NCBI RefSeq assembly: GCF_000739455.1
Contig: NZ_CP009211.1
Location: 1,499,458 to 1,563,457 of the forward strand
DNA: 64,000 nt
DNA from: Corynebacterium imitans
Lineage (GTDB): Bacteria > Actinomycetota > Actinomycetes > Mycobacteriales > Mycobacteriaceae
Direction: 5' to 3'
Shown here in pieces: positions 20,701 to 28,106 of this stretch. The translations under genes and the position numbers were made by a program. Under the pieces are notes generated by a model. It saw only the letters and a program-made list of their open reading frames with translations. It did not search any database and had not been told where the DNA came from. Every line of letters starts with the position of its first letter. The stretch's first letter is position 1.

Positions 20701-21696
20701 GCGCACCTGCGGGTCACCTTCGCCGCGATCGATCGCCGTGGCGACATCGTCGACCACGACAAGGACGTCGAGGCGCTCAAGCGCAGGCAGGCGGGCAAGA
20801 TCTCGTCGTCGGTGTCCAAGGCGGGGCGCGCCTCCGAGTCGAAGGCGGTGCAGGCCTGGACCGCCGACTCGCTTGGCGAGGTTCCCGAGACGGTGCCAAC
20901 CACCATCGACGGCAACGAGGTCGACGCCTACCCCGCCCTCGAGGCGACGCGCGAAGGCGTGCGCGTGAAGGTCTTCCCAACCAAGGCCGCGGCGGATGCC
21001 TCAATGATGACGGCAACGCTGACCATGCTTCTGCGCAAGATCTCTGTCTCCCCGCAGCAGATGACGAAGGGCTTGCCGCTGCGTCAGAAAGTCGCCGTTG
21101 ACCAGTACCCGCACGGCGGTGCCGCGGGCTTGGTCGAGGATGCCCGCGTCGCTTCCATCCGCGATCTGCTGATCAAGCACGGCGGGCCGGTGCGCACGCC
21201 GGAGGACTTCGACGCACTCGTCGCACGTATCAAGCCGGAGGTGCCGGGTGCGGTGCGCCGCATGGTGGTAGGTGTGGCACCCGGCTTGGTGGCGTACGCC
21301 AACATGGCCAGCGAGCTTTCCCAGTGGGAGGGCCCAGCCATCGATGACATGAAGTCGCAGCTGGCGTTCTACCTCCCGAAGAACGCGCTGACGATCCACG
21401 GGTTGGTCAACCTCCAGCACTTGCCGCGCTACATCGAGGCCATGCGCCTGCGGTTGGAGGACATGCGGATGGACCCGGACCGCGATGCCGACCGCCAGGA
21501 GGTCATCGACACCGCAAAGGCCTATCTGGAAGCGAAGCGCAAGACGCTGCCAGCGGGCCGGGAGAAAACACGCGCGTACAAGGACGTGCTGTGGCGCATC
21601 GAGGAGCTGCGCGTGAGTATTTTTGCGCAGCGGCTCGGCACACCGAAGCCGGTCAGCGCCCGCCGGATCGAGAAGATGGTGGACAAGCTGCGCTAG
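17770..21696 (+). CDS. hrpA: ATP-dependent RNA helicase HrpA
   Basis: 1308 residues, close to E. coli HrpA (1300). DEAH helicase motifs: Walker A GETGSGKTTQ near residue 96, DEAH in IIIDEAHERS, SAT in ITSATID, and motif VI QRSGRSGR. The HA2 and OB-fold parts follow, then the large C-terminal DUF3418 region. In E. coli HrpA resolves stalled ribosome complexes in an ATP-dependent way; this role is inferred here by family. It is convergent with nrdR, with a 4-nt gap and no visible terminator. Confidence 0.95.
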   Translation: MKESAAAHEAPDSAPTKDELYQRLDKVPLSEVRRFRRRLAKAKAPRALAAIGEDIGKAQRVVEKRDALVPAIEYPEQLPVSARREDIMELIRDNQVVIIAGETGSGKTTQIPKMLLELGRGRRGLIGHTQPRRIAARSVAERIADELGQKIGESVGYAIRFDDKVSAHTAVKLMTDGILLAEMQRDRFLNAYDTIIIDEAHERSLNIDFLLGYLKRLLPKRPDLKVIITSATIDPERFAEHFSDAKGEPAPIIEVSGRTYPVEIRYRPLVEQVGGKEVDIDMIDGVVDACAELMREGGGDILCFFASERDIRDCMEAIEKKHWRGVEVTPLFGRLSNAEQHRVFSPHSGRRIVLATNIAETSLTVPGIHYVVDTGLARISRYSTRTKVQRLPIEEVSQASANQRSGRSGRVADGVAIRLYSEENFEARPEFTDPEILRTNLASVILQMISLRLGDIAEFPFIQPPDHKTVRDGLLLLHELGAITDKERGGAPVLTDIGRDLARIPVDPRMARMLVEANTLGVLDDVSVIVASMTIQDVRERPLEYQAQADQAHARFKDKTSDFLSALKLWDYIHDSRDELSGNAFRKRMKREFLHYMRIREWYDLVRQLREVSKQLGWSMPAQVAGERDADAIHKSLLTGLLSNIGARDGNSKEFQGTRGTRFMIFPGSSLSKKPPEFLMAAELVETSRLWARDVAKIEPEWVERAAKDLIKHSYSEPVWSRKRSSAMVHQKSMLYGVAIVRDRLVPYHRVDPEAARAMFIRHALLAGEWNRHHRFIEHNDALLHEAAHVEDKVRRRGLVVDEDTLFDFYDAKLPEGVTTARHFDSWWKKQRRKDEHFLDFDPDALLDDAGTDTSAAAFPETLRSGSIDYALRYKFEPGDPFDGVTVEVPVPLLAGFDPTGFDWLVPGLREELLTELIRTLPKGIRTTVVPAPDFAQRALPLLETQEPSLIDAFATALQRLGASGVNGSDFNPNRLPAHLRVTFAAIDRRGDIVDHDKDVEALKRRQAGKISSSVSKAGRASESKAVQAWTADSLGEVPETVPTTIDGNEVDAYPALEATREGVRVKVFPTKAAADASMMTATLTMLLRKISVSPQQMTKGLPLRQKVAVDQYPHGGAAGLVEDARVASIRDLLIKHGGPVRTPEDFDALVARIKPEVPGAVRRMVVGVAPGLVAYANMASELSQWEGPAIDDMKSQLAFYLPKNALTIHGLVNLQHLPRYIEAMRLRLEDMRMDPDRDADRQEVIDTAKAYLEAKRKTLPAGREKTRAYKDVLWRIEELRVSIFAQRLGTPKPVSARRIEKMVDKLR

Positions 21697-21700
21697 GTGC

Positions 21701-22159
21701 CTAGAAGTCGTCCTTGTCGCGGCGGCGCATCAGCCGGATCTCGGATTCGAAGTCGTCCGCGCTCTCGAAGGACTTATATACCGACGCGAAGCGCAGGTAC
21801 GCCACCTCATCGAGCGCACGCAGCGGCTCAAGGACGGCCAGACCGATCTCGTTGGCGGGCACCTGTGAGCTGCCGTGCGAGCGCACGGTTTCTTCTACCT
21901 GCTGCGCGAGCCGTTTGAGCGCGTCGTCGGACACGTCTCGGCCCTGGCATGCCCTGCGCACGCCGACGATGAGCTTGTCGCGGTCGAAGGGTTCGCTCAC
22001 GCCGTTTCTCTTCACCACTGTCAGGACCGCCTTCTCCACCGTGGTGAAGCGGCCGCCGCACTCGGTACACTCGCGGCGGCGCCGGATTGCGGCACCAGCG
22101 TCAATCATGCGCGAGTCGGTCACCCGCGAGTGTTCGTGGTGGCAGAACGGGCAGTACAT
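21701..22159 (-). CDS. nrdR: Ribonucleotide reductase repressor NrdR
   Basis: 152 residues. An N-terminal zinc ribbon with four cysteines (CPFC at residues 3-6, CTEC at 31-34) is followed by an ATP-cone domain ([16 protein letters not shown]). NrdR represses nrd operons in response to the dATP/ATP ratio. It lies downstream of divS on the same strand, and GGAGGA precedes the ATG. The nrdR-divS/lexA cluster links dNTP supply with the SOS response. Confidence 0.97.
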   Translation of the reverse strand: MYCPFCHHEHSRVTDSRMIDAGAAIRRRRECTECGGRFTTVEKAVLTVVKRNGVSEPFDRDKLIVGVRRACQGRDVSDDALKRLAQQVEETVRSHGSSQVPANEIGLAVLEPLRALDEVAYLRFASVYKSFESADDFESEIRLMRRRDKDDF

Positions 22160-22241
22160 CGCGGTCTCCTCCGGCAGCTCGGCGTCTTATCTTCTTGCTT
22201 GCCTACGCTACCCGGTGCCGCGGTCAGAGAGACAGTGCAGC

Positions 22242-22610
22242 CTAGTGCTGTGCGTAGAAGGCGAACTCCGCCTCGCTGGGCAAGGTGTTCCCTGACTGCT
22301 CCGGCGAGAACACCCCGCCAAGTGCAGATCCCAGGATCAGCGCAATCCCCAGCCCGATTCCCACCAATACGCTTTCACGCTTTTCGCGGCGGGATTCGAA
22401 TTGAGATTTTTCGACTTTCCCAATAACGGGCGCTTGCTTTCTCTCTTGCGGATCCAAGGGTGTCGAAACATTGAGCGTTCGAACAGGGCGAGCCTCTCGT
22501 GCAGGAAGCTCCCTTTCTATAAGGTCCCATTCTGCGACAGGATATCCACGGTACCCACGCTCCTTCGCGCTCGTCGCTGCGGAATACGTACGATTGTGCA
22601 TGATGGTCAT
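22242..22610 (-). CDS. divS: DivS-like cell division suppressor
   Basis: 122 residues. One predicted membrane segment at about residues 81-101 (VLVGIGLGIALILGSALGG) follows a charged cytoplasmic N-terminus, and a short tail follows. The position divergent from lexA and upstream of nrdR is that of C. glutamicum divS, an SOS-induced protein that halts division. I see no LysM or hydrolase domain as in the mycobacterial counterpart Rv2719c. AAAGGAGC lies 6 nt before the ATG. Identification rests mainly on position and topology. Confidence 0.7.
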   Translation of the reverse strand: MTIMHNRTYSAATSAKERGYRGYPVAEWDLIERELPAREARPVRTLNVSTPLDPQERKQAPVIGKVEKSQFESRREKRESVLVGIGLGIALILGSALGGVFSPEQSGNTLPSEAEFAFYAQH

Positions 22611-22652
22611 TGTTGTGCTCCTTTGTGCGTTTTCTTCATTCTAAAAACCCGA

Positions 22653-22759
22653 CGAACATTATCGAACGGTCTCGCGCCCATATGTTCGAGATTAGGTTAC
22701 GTGTTCGATTTATAGCACCCCAACACAACGCTGTCTACACCACTAAGAAAAAGTCGAAC
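22653..22759. promoter_or_regulatory. divS-lexA SOS control region
   Basis: The best LexA box is 22675-22688 (CGCCC, ATAT, GTTCG), matching 8 of 10 consensus positions of CGAAC-N4-GTTCG. Further half-sites: CGAAC at 22653, 22663 and 22755, and GTTCG at 22703. Multiple sites are usual in this divergent region in corynebacteria. Confidence 0.6.
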
Positions 22760-22829
22760 ACCCTTGCCCTGTCTGGTAGGTTAAAGAGTGCGCTATACGC
22801 GCCACCAATTCCACAATTAAGGAGCACCC

Positions 22830-23510
22830 ATGGCACGCAAGAAACCCGAGACCAAGAACTTAGACATGAGCGTTTTGTCTGATCGCCAGCGCAGAATTCT
22901 GGAGGTAATCCAGGATGCGGTGGTGCTGCGCGGATATCCGCCGAGCATTCGCGAGATCGGAGATGCGGCAGGGCTGCAGTCCACATCTTCTGTGGCATAC
23001 CAGCTCAAGGAGCTGGAGAAGAAGGGCTTCCTGCGCCGAGACCCGAACAAGCCGCGTGCGGTTGATCTTCGCCACCTCCCCAATGCAAAGCAACGCCAGA
23101 AGGCCCCGGCGGCAGAAGCCCCGGAAGACGCTTCGAACGCCCGTTACGTTCCGGTTGTCGGCCAGATTGCCGCTGGCTCCCCGATCCTCGCCGAGGAGAA
23201 TGTGACGAGCTACTACCCGCTACCCGAGGAGCTTTTGGGCGACGGCGACTTGTTCATGCTGCAGGTTGTTGGCGAGTCGATGCGGGATGCAGGCATTCTG
23301 CCCGGCGACTGGGTTGTCGTGCGCTCTCAGCCGGTGGCAGAGGAGGGCGAATTCGTTGCCGCACTGCTTGACGGCGAGGCAACGGTAAAGGAGTTCCACA
23401 AGGACTCCACCGGCGTGTGGCTTTTGCCACACAATGACGCCTACTCGCCTATCGACGGCACGCATGCCGAGATTATGGGCCGCGTCGTCTCCGTCTTCCG
23501 CACGCTCTAG
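22830..23510 (+). CDS. lexA: SOS repressor LexA
   Basis: 226 residues. A winged-helix DNA-binding domain occupies residues ~15-75 ([20 protein letters not shown]). The self-cleavage site is Ala115-Gly116 in [10 protein letters not shown]. The catalytic dyad is Ser150 in VGESMRD and Lys187 in EATVKEF. It represses recA, divS and other SOS genes and is inactivated by RecA-stimulated autocleavage. AAGGAG precedes the ATG. Confidence 0.98.
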   Translation: MARKKPETKNLDMSVLSDRQRRILEVIQDAVVLRGYPPSIREIGDAAGLQSTSSVAYQLKELEKKGFLRRDPNKPRAVDLRHLPNAKQRQKAPAAEAPEDASNARYVPVVGQIAAGSPILAEENVTSYYPLPEELLGDGDLFMLQVVGESMRDAGILPGDWVVVRSQPVAEEGEFVAALLDGEATVKEFHKDSTGVWLLPHNDAYSPIDGTHAEIMGRVVSVFRTL

Positions 23511-23524
23511 ATCACCCCTCATGC

Positions 23525-23565
23525 GGGGGCGGCATGCCGCACAAGGTGTGGCTTTTGCCGCCCCC
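23525..23565 (+). repeat. GC-rich inverted repeat after lexA
   Basis: GGGGGCGGC (23525-23533) pairs with GCCGCCCCC (23557-23565), with an inner palindrome GCGGCATGCCGC. No T-run follows; it may still end the lexA transcript. Confidence 0.45.
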
Positions 23566-23674
23566 AAAGCGGGGGAAACGGAAGCAAAAGGGTGTAACCG
23601 GGCACTGGTTTTTGCAACAATACGGTCAACGTGTTGGTTTTTGCTTAGTGTGTCAAAGGAGCCGAAGGAGCGCC

Positions 23675-24466
23675 GTGTACGCAGAAGAACGTCGGCGGCA
23701 GATCGCCTCGCTTACTGCAGTTGAGGGACGGGTCAACGTCACAGAACTCGCTGGGAAATTCGGGGTAACCGCGGAAACGATCCGCCGCGACCTGGCCGTG
23801 CTGGACACCGAGGGGCTGGTTCACCGCGTGCACGGCGGTGCCGTGGCCAGCCAATCGTTCCTCACCACAGAGTTCCCGCTCGACGCCCGCTACCGGACCG
23901 CCTCCGCTGCAAAACTCGCCATCGCACGCGCCGCGCTGAATTTCGTGCCAGACAAGCCCGGCGGCTCGATCTTTTTGGATTCCGGCACCACAATCAACGG
24001 GCTCGCCTCGCTCATGGCGAAGCACCCGCCAGCGCGCGAGTGCCACATCGTGACAAACTCGCTGCCCACCGCGCTTGACCTCTCGAGCGCCGACGTGCAG
24101 GACGTGCAGCTGCTCGGAGGCAACGTTCGCGCGATCACCCAGGCTGTCGTCGGCGATATCGCGCTGCGATCGCTCGCCATCCTGCGCGCTGACGTGGCAT
24201 TCATCGGCACGAACGCACTCACCATCGACCACGGGCTTTCTACTGCAGACGCGCAGGAGGCGGCGGTCAAGCAGGCCATGGTAACCAACGCTCGCAAGGT
24301 AGTGGTGATGTGCGATTCCTCCAAGCTGGGCAACGACTACCTGGTTAGCTTTGGTTCGATCGACGATATCGACGTGCTCATCACGGACTCCGACGCGCCG
24401 ACCTCCTTTGTCGAAGAGATCGAGCGCAACGGGGTGCAAGTCATCCTCACCAAGGAAGAGGAATAA
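23675..24466 (+). CDS. sugR: DeoR-family sugar regulator SugR
   Basis: 263 residues from GTG 23675, preceded by AAGGAG. The helix-turn-helix is in residues ~5-55 (VTELAGKFGVTAETIRRDL), followed by the DeoR sensor domain that binds a sugar phosphate. In C. glutamicum SugR represses ptsG, ptsS and ptsI and the fructose PTS genes, relieved by fructose phosphates. Position immediately upstream of fruK-ptsF-ptsH supports SugR, but a FruR-type paralog cannot be excluded because the corynebacterial locus usually carries two DeoR genes and only one is here. Confidence 0.8.
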   Translation: MYAEERRRQIASLTAVEGRVNVTELAGKFGVTAETIRRDLAVLDTEGLVHRVHGGAVASQSFLTTEFPLDARYRTASAAKLAIARAALNFVPDKPGGSIFLDSGTTINGLASLMAKHPPARECHIVTNSLPTALDLSSADVQDVQLLGGNVRAITQAVVGDIALRSLAILRADVAFIGTNALTIDHGLSTADAQEAAVKQAMVTNARKVVVMCDSSKLGNDYLVSFGSIDDIDVLITDSDAPTSFVEEIERNGVQVILTKEEE

Positions 24467-24467
24467 C

Positions 24468-24535
24468 ACACCCACAAATGTGGGTTTATGCCCGTTTTCT
24501 TGAATGTTCCCACACAATCGGGCATAATTGGGTGT
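24468..24535. promoter_or_regulatory. fruK promoter within nested inverted repeats
   Basis: -35 TTGAAT (24500-24505), a 17-nt spacer and -10 CATAAT (24523-24528). The repeat TTATGCCCG (24486-24494) / CGGGCATAA (24519-24527) brackets the -35 and overlaps the -10, with outer arms ACACCCA (24468) / TGGGTGT (24529). This is a plausible repressor operator. The inner hairpin CCCACAAATGTGGG (24471-24484) may also end sugR. Confidence 0.6.
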
Positions 24536-24613
24536 AGCACGTGGTGCTCACACGACCGCTTTGTCGCTGTTCAAGGGCACTTGAAGTGCACTGCCCGCGG
24601 GGTGTGACACACC
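24536..24613 (+). other. Structured fruK 5' leader
   Basis: Three short palindromes in a row: AGCACGTGGTGCT (24536-24548), TTCAAGGGCACTTGAA (24570-24585) and GGTGTGACACACC (24601-24613). They lie between the promoter and the GTG start at 24655, in a leader of about 120 nt. Confidence 0.45.
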
Positions 24614-24654
24614 GGGGGTAGGAAACACCGGACATCGACAGTACGGAGTACGCC

Positions 24655-25635
24655 GTGATCATCACGTTGACACCAAACCCCAGTATTGACGCCACCCTGT
24701 CCGTCGACCAGGTCGTCCGCGGCGAAGTCGTCCGCGCACACGCTGCCAGCCGCGAAGCCGGTGGCAAAGGCATCAACGTCTCCCACGCCATCGCCAAGGC
24801 AGGCGGGGAAACGCTCGCGCTCGCGCCATGCGGTGAGAATGATCCATTCCTGCAGGCTGTAGACCGGATCAACGTACCGTTTGTACCGATCGCGGTCGAC
24901 GGTTTCGTGCGCACGAACACCGCGCTGACAGAGGCCGACGGCACGACCACCAAGATCAACGAGCTTGGCCCGGAGTTGTCCGGGGAGCGACGGGTGGACG
25001 TCGAGAAGCAATTGGCTGAGCACGCGCACAAGGCCGACGCCGCGGTGCTCGCCGGCTCCCTGCCTCCCGGCGCACCGGTCGATTGGTACGCCGAACTTAC
25101 TGCTCAGCTGCGCGACACTGTGCCGCTGATCGCGGTAGACACCTCCGACGCGCCGTTGCGCGCGCTCGGTAAGCGCCTCGAGAGCGCCGCGCCGACCATC
25201 ATGAAGCCGAACGCCTTCGAGCTTGCGCAGCTTACCGACGGCGACGGGCGCGCACTCGAAGCCGACGCCGCCCGCGGCGACTACGACTCGATTCTGCGCG
25301 CAGCCCGCGAACTTGTCGACCGCGGCGTGGCCGAAGTGCTGGTCACCTTAGGCGGCGCGGGCGCGTGCCTCGTCACAGCAGACGGTGCCTGGGCCGCAGC
25401 GGCGCCGAAGGTGACTGTGCGCTCGACGGTCGGCGCGGGCGACAGCTCGTTGGCCGGCTACGTCATGGCGCGCGTGGCAGACAAGTCTTTCGCCGAGTGC
25501 CTGCAGCAGGCCGTCGCCTACGGGTCTGCGGCCGCTTCCCTGCCCGGCACCGGTATTCCCTCCCCGGCGGATGTTGATTGCGCGCGCGTTGAGGTCGTCG
25601 CGCTCGATACCCCCGCCTCATCCCCTCGCGTGTAA
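24655..25635 (+). CDS. fruK: 1-phosphofructokinase
   Basis: 326 residues. It phosphorylates fructose 1-phosphate, the product of the fructose PTS, to fructose 1,6-bisphosphate. It is a PfkB-family kinase: N-terminal TLTPNPSIDATLSVD, the GG-containing SREAGGKGINVSHA, and the C-terminal catalytic GAGDS motif. The GTG start follows CGGAGTACGCC. It is the first gene of fruK-ptsF-ptsH; ptsF begins 15 nt after its stop. Confidence 0.95.
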   Translation: MIITLTPNPSIDATLSVDQVVRGEVVRAHAASREAGGKGINVSHAIAKAGGETLALAPCGENDPFLQAVDRINVPFVPIAVDGFVRTNTALTEADGTTTKINELGPELSGERRVDVEKQLAEHAHKADAAVLAGSLPPGAPVDWYAELTAQLRDTVPLIAVDTSDAPLRALGKRLESAAPTIMKPNAFELAQLTDGDGRALEADAARGDYDSILRAARELVDRGVAEVLVTLGGAGACLVTADGAWAAAAPKVTVRSTVGAGDSSLAGYVMARVADKSFAECLQQAVAYGSAAASLPGTGIPSPADVDCARVEVVALDTPASSPRV

Positions 25636-25650
25636 GTGGAAGGACACACT

Positions 25651-27696
25651 ATGAACGCACCACTGATTACGCCTGACCTGGTCAGGCTTGATGTTGATTT
25701 CGGTGGCCAGCCGAGTGAGGTCATTGGGCACCTCGCCAAGCTGATGGCCGCCGCCGGGCGCGCAACTGACGCCGCGGAGGTCGCGGCTGCGGCGACCGCT
25801 CGTGAAGAAAAGGCCGGCACCGGCGTCAACGGCCGGGTTGCCATTCCGCACTGCCGCGTCGCTGCGGTCAACGAGCCGACGCTCGCGTTTGCCCGCCTAT
25901 CCGCGCCCGTGGACTTCTCTGGCCCCGACGGCGACGCCGAGCTGGTCTTCCTTATTGCCGCCCCGGAGTCCGGCGGCAAGGCTCACCTGAAGATTCTGTC
26001 GAAGCTCGCCCGCGCGCTCGTCCGGGGCGATTTCGTGGAGACGTTGCGCGCAGCCACGACGGAGCAAGAGATTGTCGACGCCGTGCTTGAGGTGGTCAAC
26101 GCCGAGCCGAAGAAAAAGAAGGCGACCCCTGCTGCGCCAGCGGCAAGTGCCGAGAAGAAGCCCGAGGTTATCCGGATTGCGGCGGTGACCTCGTGTGCCA
26201 CGGGTATCGCGCACACCTACATGGCTGCCGACGCACTCACCCAGGCCGCGCAGAAGCGCGACAACGTCGAGCTCATCGTCGAGCCCCAGGGCTCCTCGGG
26301 CGGCGACCCGCTTGAGCAGTCCTTCATCGACAGCGCCGACGCGGTCATCTTCGCCCACGACGTCGCCGTCCGCGACAAGGGTCGTTTCGCGGGCAAGCCG
26401 GTCGTCGACACCCCCGTCAAACGCGGGGTGAACAGCCCGGACGCGCTCATCGACGAGGCCATCGCCGCCGCGAAGGACCCCAACGCCAAGCGCGTCGAGG
26501 CCACCTCCGAATCGGCTGGCGAGGATTCCGCCGCCGCCAGTGACGGCCAGCCCTGGCCGAAGCGCCTGCAGCAGGCGATCATGACCGGCGTGTCCTACAT
26601 GGTCCCGTTCGTCGCCGCCGGCGGCCTCCTGCTCGCACTCGGCTTCCTTATCGGCGGCTACGACATGGCCAACGCCTGGGAGGCGCTCGTGCTCCAGCAC
26701 TCGCCCACCAACCTGCCGGGCCATGAAGTGCTTGTCGACGGCACCGCCATGACCTTCGAACGCTCCGGTTGGGCCCTCTACCTCGGTGCCGTGCTCTTCG
26801 CCACCGGGCAGATGGGCATGAACTTCGTCGTTGCCGCGCTCTCCGGCTATATCGGCTACGGTCTGGCTGGCCGCCCCGGTATCGCCCCGGGCTTCATCGG
26901 TGGCGCAATCTCCGTCATGGTCGGCGCGGGCTTCATCGGTGGCTTGGTCACCGGTCTGCTCGCCGGTGTCATTGCCTACTGGATCCAAACCTGGCGCGTG
27001 CCTCGCTGGCTGGGCTCGCTTATGCCGGTGGTCATCATCCCACTGTTGACCTCGCTGGTCGTCGGCCTGATCATGTTCCTCCTGCTGGGTCGCCCGCTCG
27101 AGTCGCTCATGCTGGGCTTGACCGATTGGCTGGAGTCCATGAGCGGCTCTTCGGCGATCCTGCTGGGCATCATCATCGGCCTGATGATGTGCTTCGACCT
27201 GGGTGGCCCCGTCAACAAGGCTGCGTACCTCTTCGGTACCGCCGGTCTGTCGGCTGGCACGGATGCAAGCTTCGAAATCATGGCCGCCGTCATGATCGCC
27301 GGCATGGTTCCGCCGATCGCGCTGTCCATTGCCACCTTCCTGCGCAAGCAGCTGTTCACCCCGGCTGAGCAGGAAAACGGCAAGTCTGCGTGGCTGCTCG
27401 GCCTGTCGTTTGTCTCCGAAGGCGCGATCCCCTTTGCCGCGGCTGACCCCTTCCGTGTCATCCCGGCGATGATGCTCGGCGGCGCAACCGCAGGTGCGGT
27501 CTCCATGGGCCTGGGCGTTGGGTGCCAGGCACCGCACGGCGGTATCTTCGTCATCTTCGCCTACGAGCCGTGGTGGGGCATGTTCATCGCCCTGGCTGCG
27601 GGCGTGGCGGTAGCCACCGTGGCCGTGATTGCCATCAAGCAGTTCTGGCCGAACGAAGAAATTCAGAAGGCCGCCGCGGCAACGGTGGCGGCCTAA
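25651..27696 (+). CDS. ptsF: Fructose PTS permease EIIABC
   Basis: 681 residues with three fused domains. EIIA (residues 1-150) has the phospho-His67 in VAIPHCRV. EIIB (~173-275) has the phospho-Cys182 in VTSCATGIAHT, the typical fructose IIB signature. EIIC (~310-675) is a multi-spanning transporter. A Lys/Ala-rich linker joins A to B. It imports fructose as fructose 1-phosphate. The ATG at 25651 is preceded by GGAAGGA. ptsH follows after 66 nt. Confidence 0.97.
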   Translation: MNAPLITPDLVRLDVDFGGQPSEVIGHLAKLMAAAGRATDAAEVAAAATAREEKAGTGVNGRVAIPHCRVAAVNEPTLAFARLSAPVDFSGPDGDAELVFLIAAPESGGKAHLKILSKLARALVRGDFVETLRAATTEQEIVDAVLEVVNAEPKKKKATPAAPAASAEKKPEVIRIAAVTSCATGIAHTYMAADALTQAAQKRDNVELIVEPQGSSGGDPLEQSFIDSADAVIFAHDVAVRDKGRFAGKPVVDTPVKRGVNSPDALIDEAIAAAKDPNAKRVEATSESAGEDSAAASDGQPWPKRLQQAIMTGVSYMVPFVAAGGLLLALGFLIGGYDMANAWEALVLQHSPTNLPGHEVLVDGTAMTFERSGWALYLGAVLFATGQMGMNFVVAALSGYIGYGLAGRPGIAPGFIGGAISVMVGAGFIGGLVTGLLAGVIAYWIQTWRVPRWLGSLMPVVIIPLLTSLVVGLIMFLLLGRPLESLMLGLTDWLESMSGSSAILLGIIIGLMMCFDLGGPVNKAAYLFGTAGLSAGTDASFEIMAAVMIAGMVPPIALSIATFLRKQLFTPAEQENGKSAWLLGLSFVSEGAIPFAAADPFRVIPAMMLGGATAGAVSMGLGVGCQAPHGGIFVIFAYEPWWGMFIALAAGVAVATVAVIAIKQFWPNEEIQKAAAATVAA

Positions 27697-27724
27697 GCAG
27701 TGGCGGCCTAAGCACACGCGCGCC

Positions 27725-27730
27725 TAGACT
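27725..27730 (+). promoter_or_regulatory. -10-like hexamer upstream of ptsH
   Basis: TAGACT, 32 nt before the ptsH ATG. It suggests ptsH has its own start in addition to read-through from ptsF; GAAAGGA serves as the ribosome site. Confidence 0.4.
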
Positions 27731-27762
27731 GGCACGTAACACCAAAAGAAAGGATTCTCACT

Positions 27763-28032
27763 ATGGCTTCTAAGACTGTCAAGGTCGGCTCCACGGTTGG
27801 GCTGCACGCCCGCCCCGCAACCATCATCGCCGATGCGGCCGGCGAGTTCGACGACGAGATCATCCTCACCCTCGTCGGCGGCGACGAGGACGATGAGACG
27901 GATGCCGCGTCCTCGCTGATGATTATGGCGATGGGCGCAGAGTTCGGCGACGAGGTCACCGTCGAGTCCGAGAACGCAGCCGCGGTGGACAAGATCGCCG
28001 CGCTGATCGAGCAGAACCTCGACGAGGAGTAA
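27763..28032 (+). CDS. ptsH: Phosphocarrier protein HPr
   Basis: 89 residues. The phosphorylated His15 lies in VGLHARPA. HPr carries phosphate from Enzyme I to all EII permeases. The segment around residues 41-51 is unusually acidic (DEDDETDAASS); a serine there corresponds to the regulatory Ser46 region of other HPr proteins, but no HPr kinase is expected in this group. The Enzyme I gene ptsI is not in this window. The gene ends before a strong inverted repeat. Confidence 0.97.
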   Translation: MASKTVKVGSTVGLHARPATIIADAAGEFDDEIILTLVGGDEDDETDAASSLMIMAMGAEFGDEVTVESENAAAVDKIAALIEQNLDEE

Positions 28033-28056
28033 AAGCCTTCGCTTAAAAGCACGCTT

Positions 28057-28094
28057 CAAGCCCCCGGCACCGTGATCTTGGTGCCGGGGGCTTG
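28057..28094. terminator. Bidirectional terminator between ptsH and uraA
   Basis: A perfect 15-bp stem (28057-28071 with 28080-28094, core CCCCCGGCACC / GGTGCCGGGGG) with an 8-nt loop between convergent genes. T-runs are weak on both sides. Confidence 0.7.
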
Positions 28095-28106
28095 CAGCGT
28101 TGGGAC

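Noticed and set aside
22663..22688. CGAAC 22663 and GTTCG 22684 as one SOS box
   Set aside because: The half-sites are separated by 16 nt instead of 4, so they do not form a LexA site together.
22690..22700. ATTAGGTTACG as a DtxR operator near lexA
   Set aside because: Only one half of the 19-bp palindrome is present and the genes are SOS, not iron, genes.
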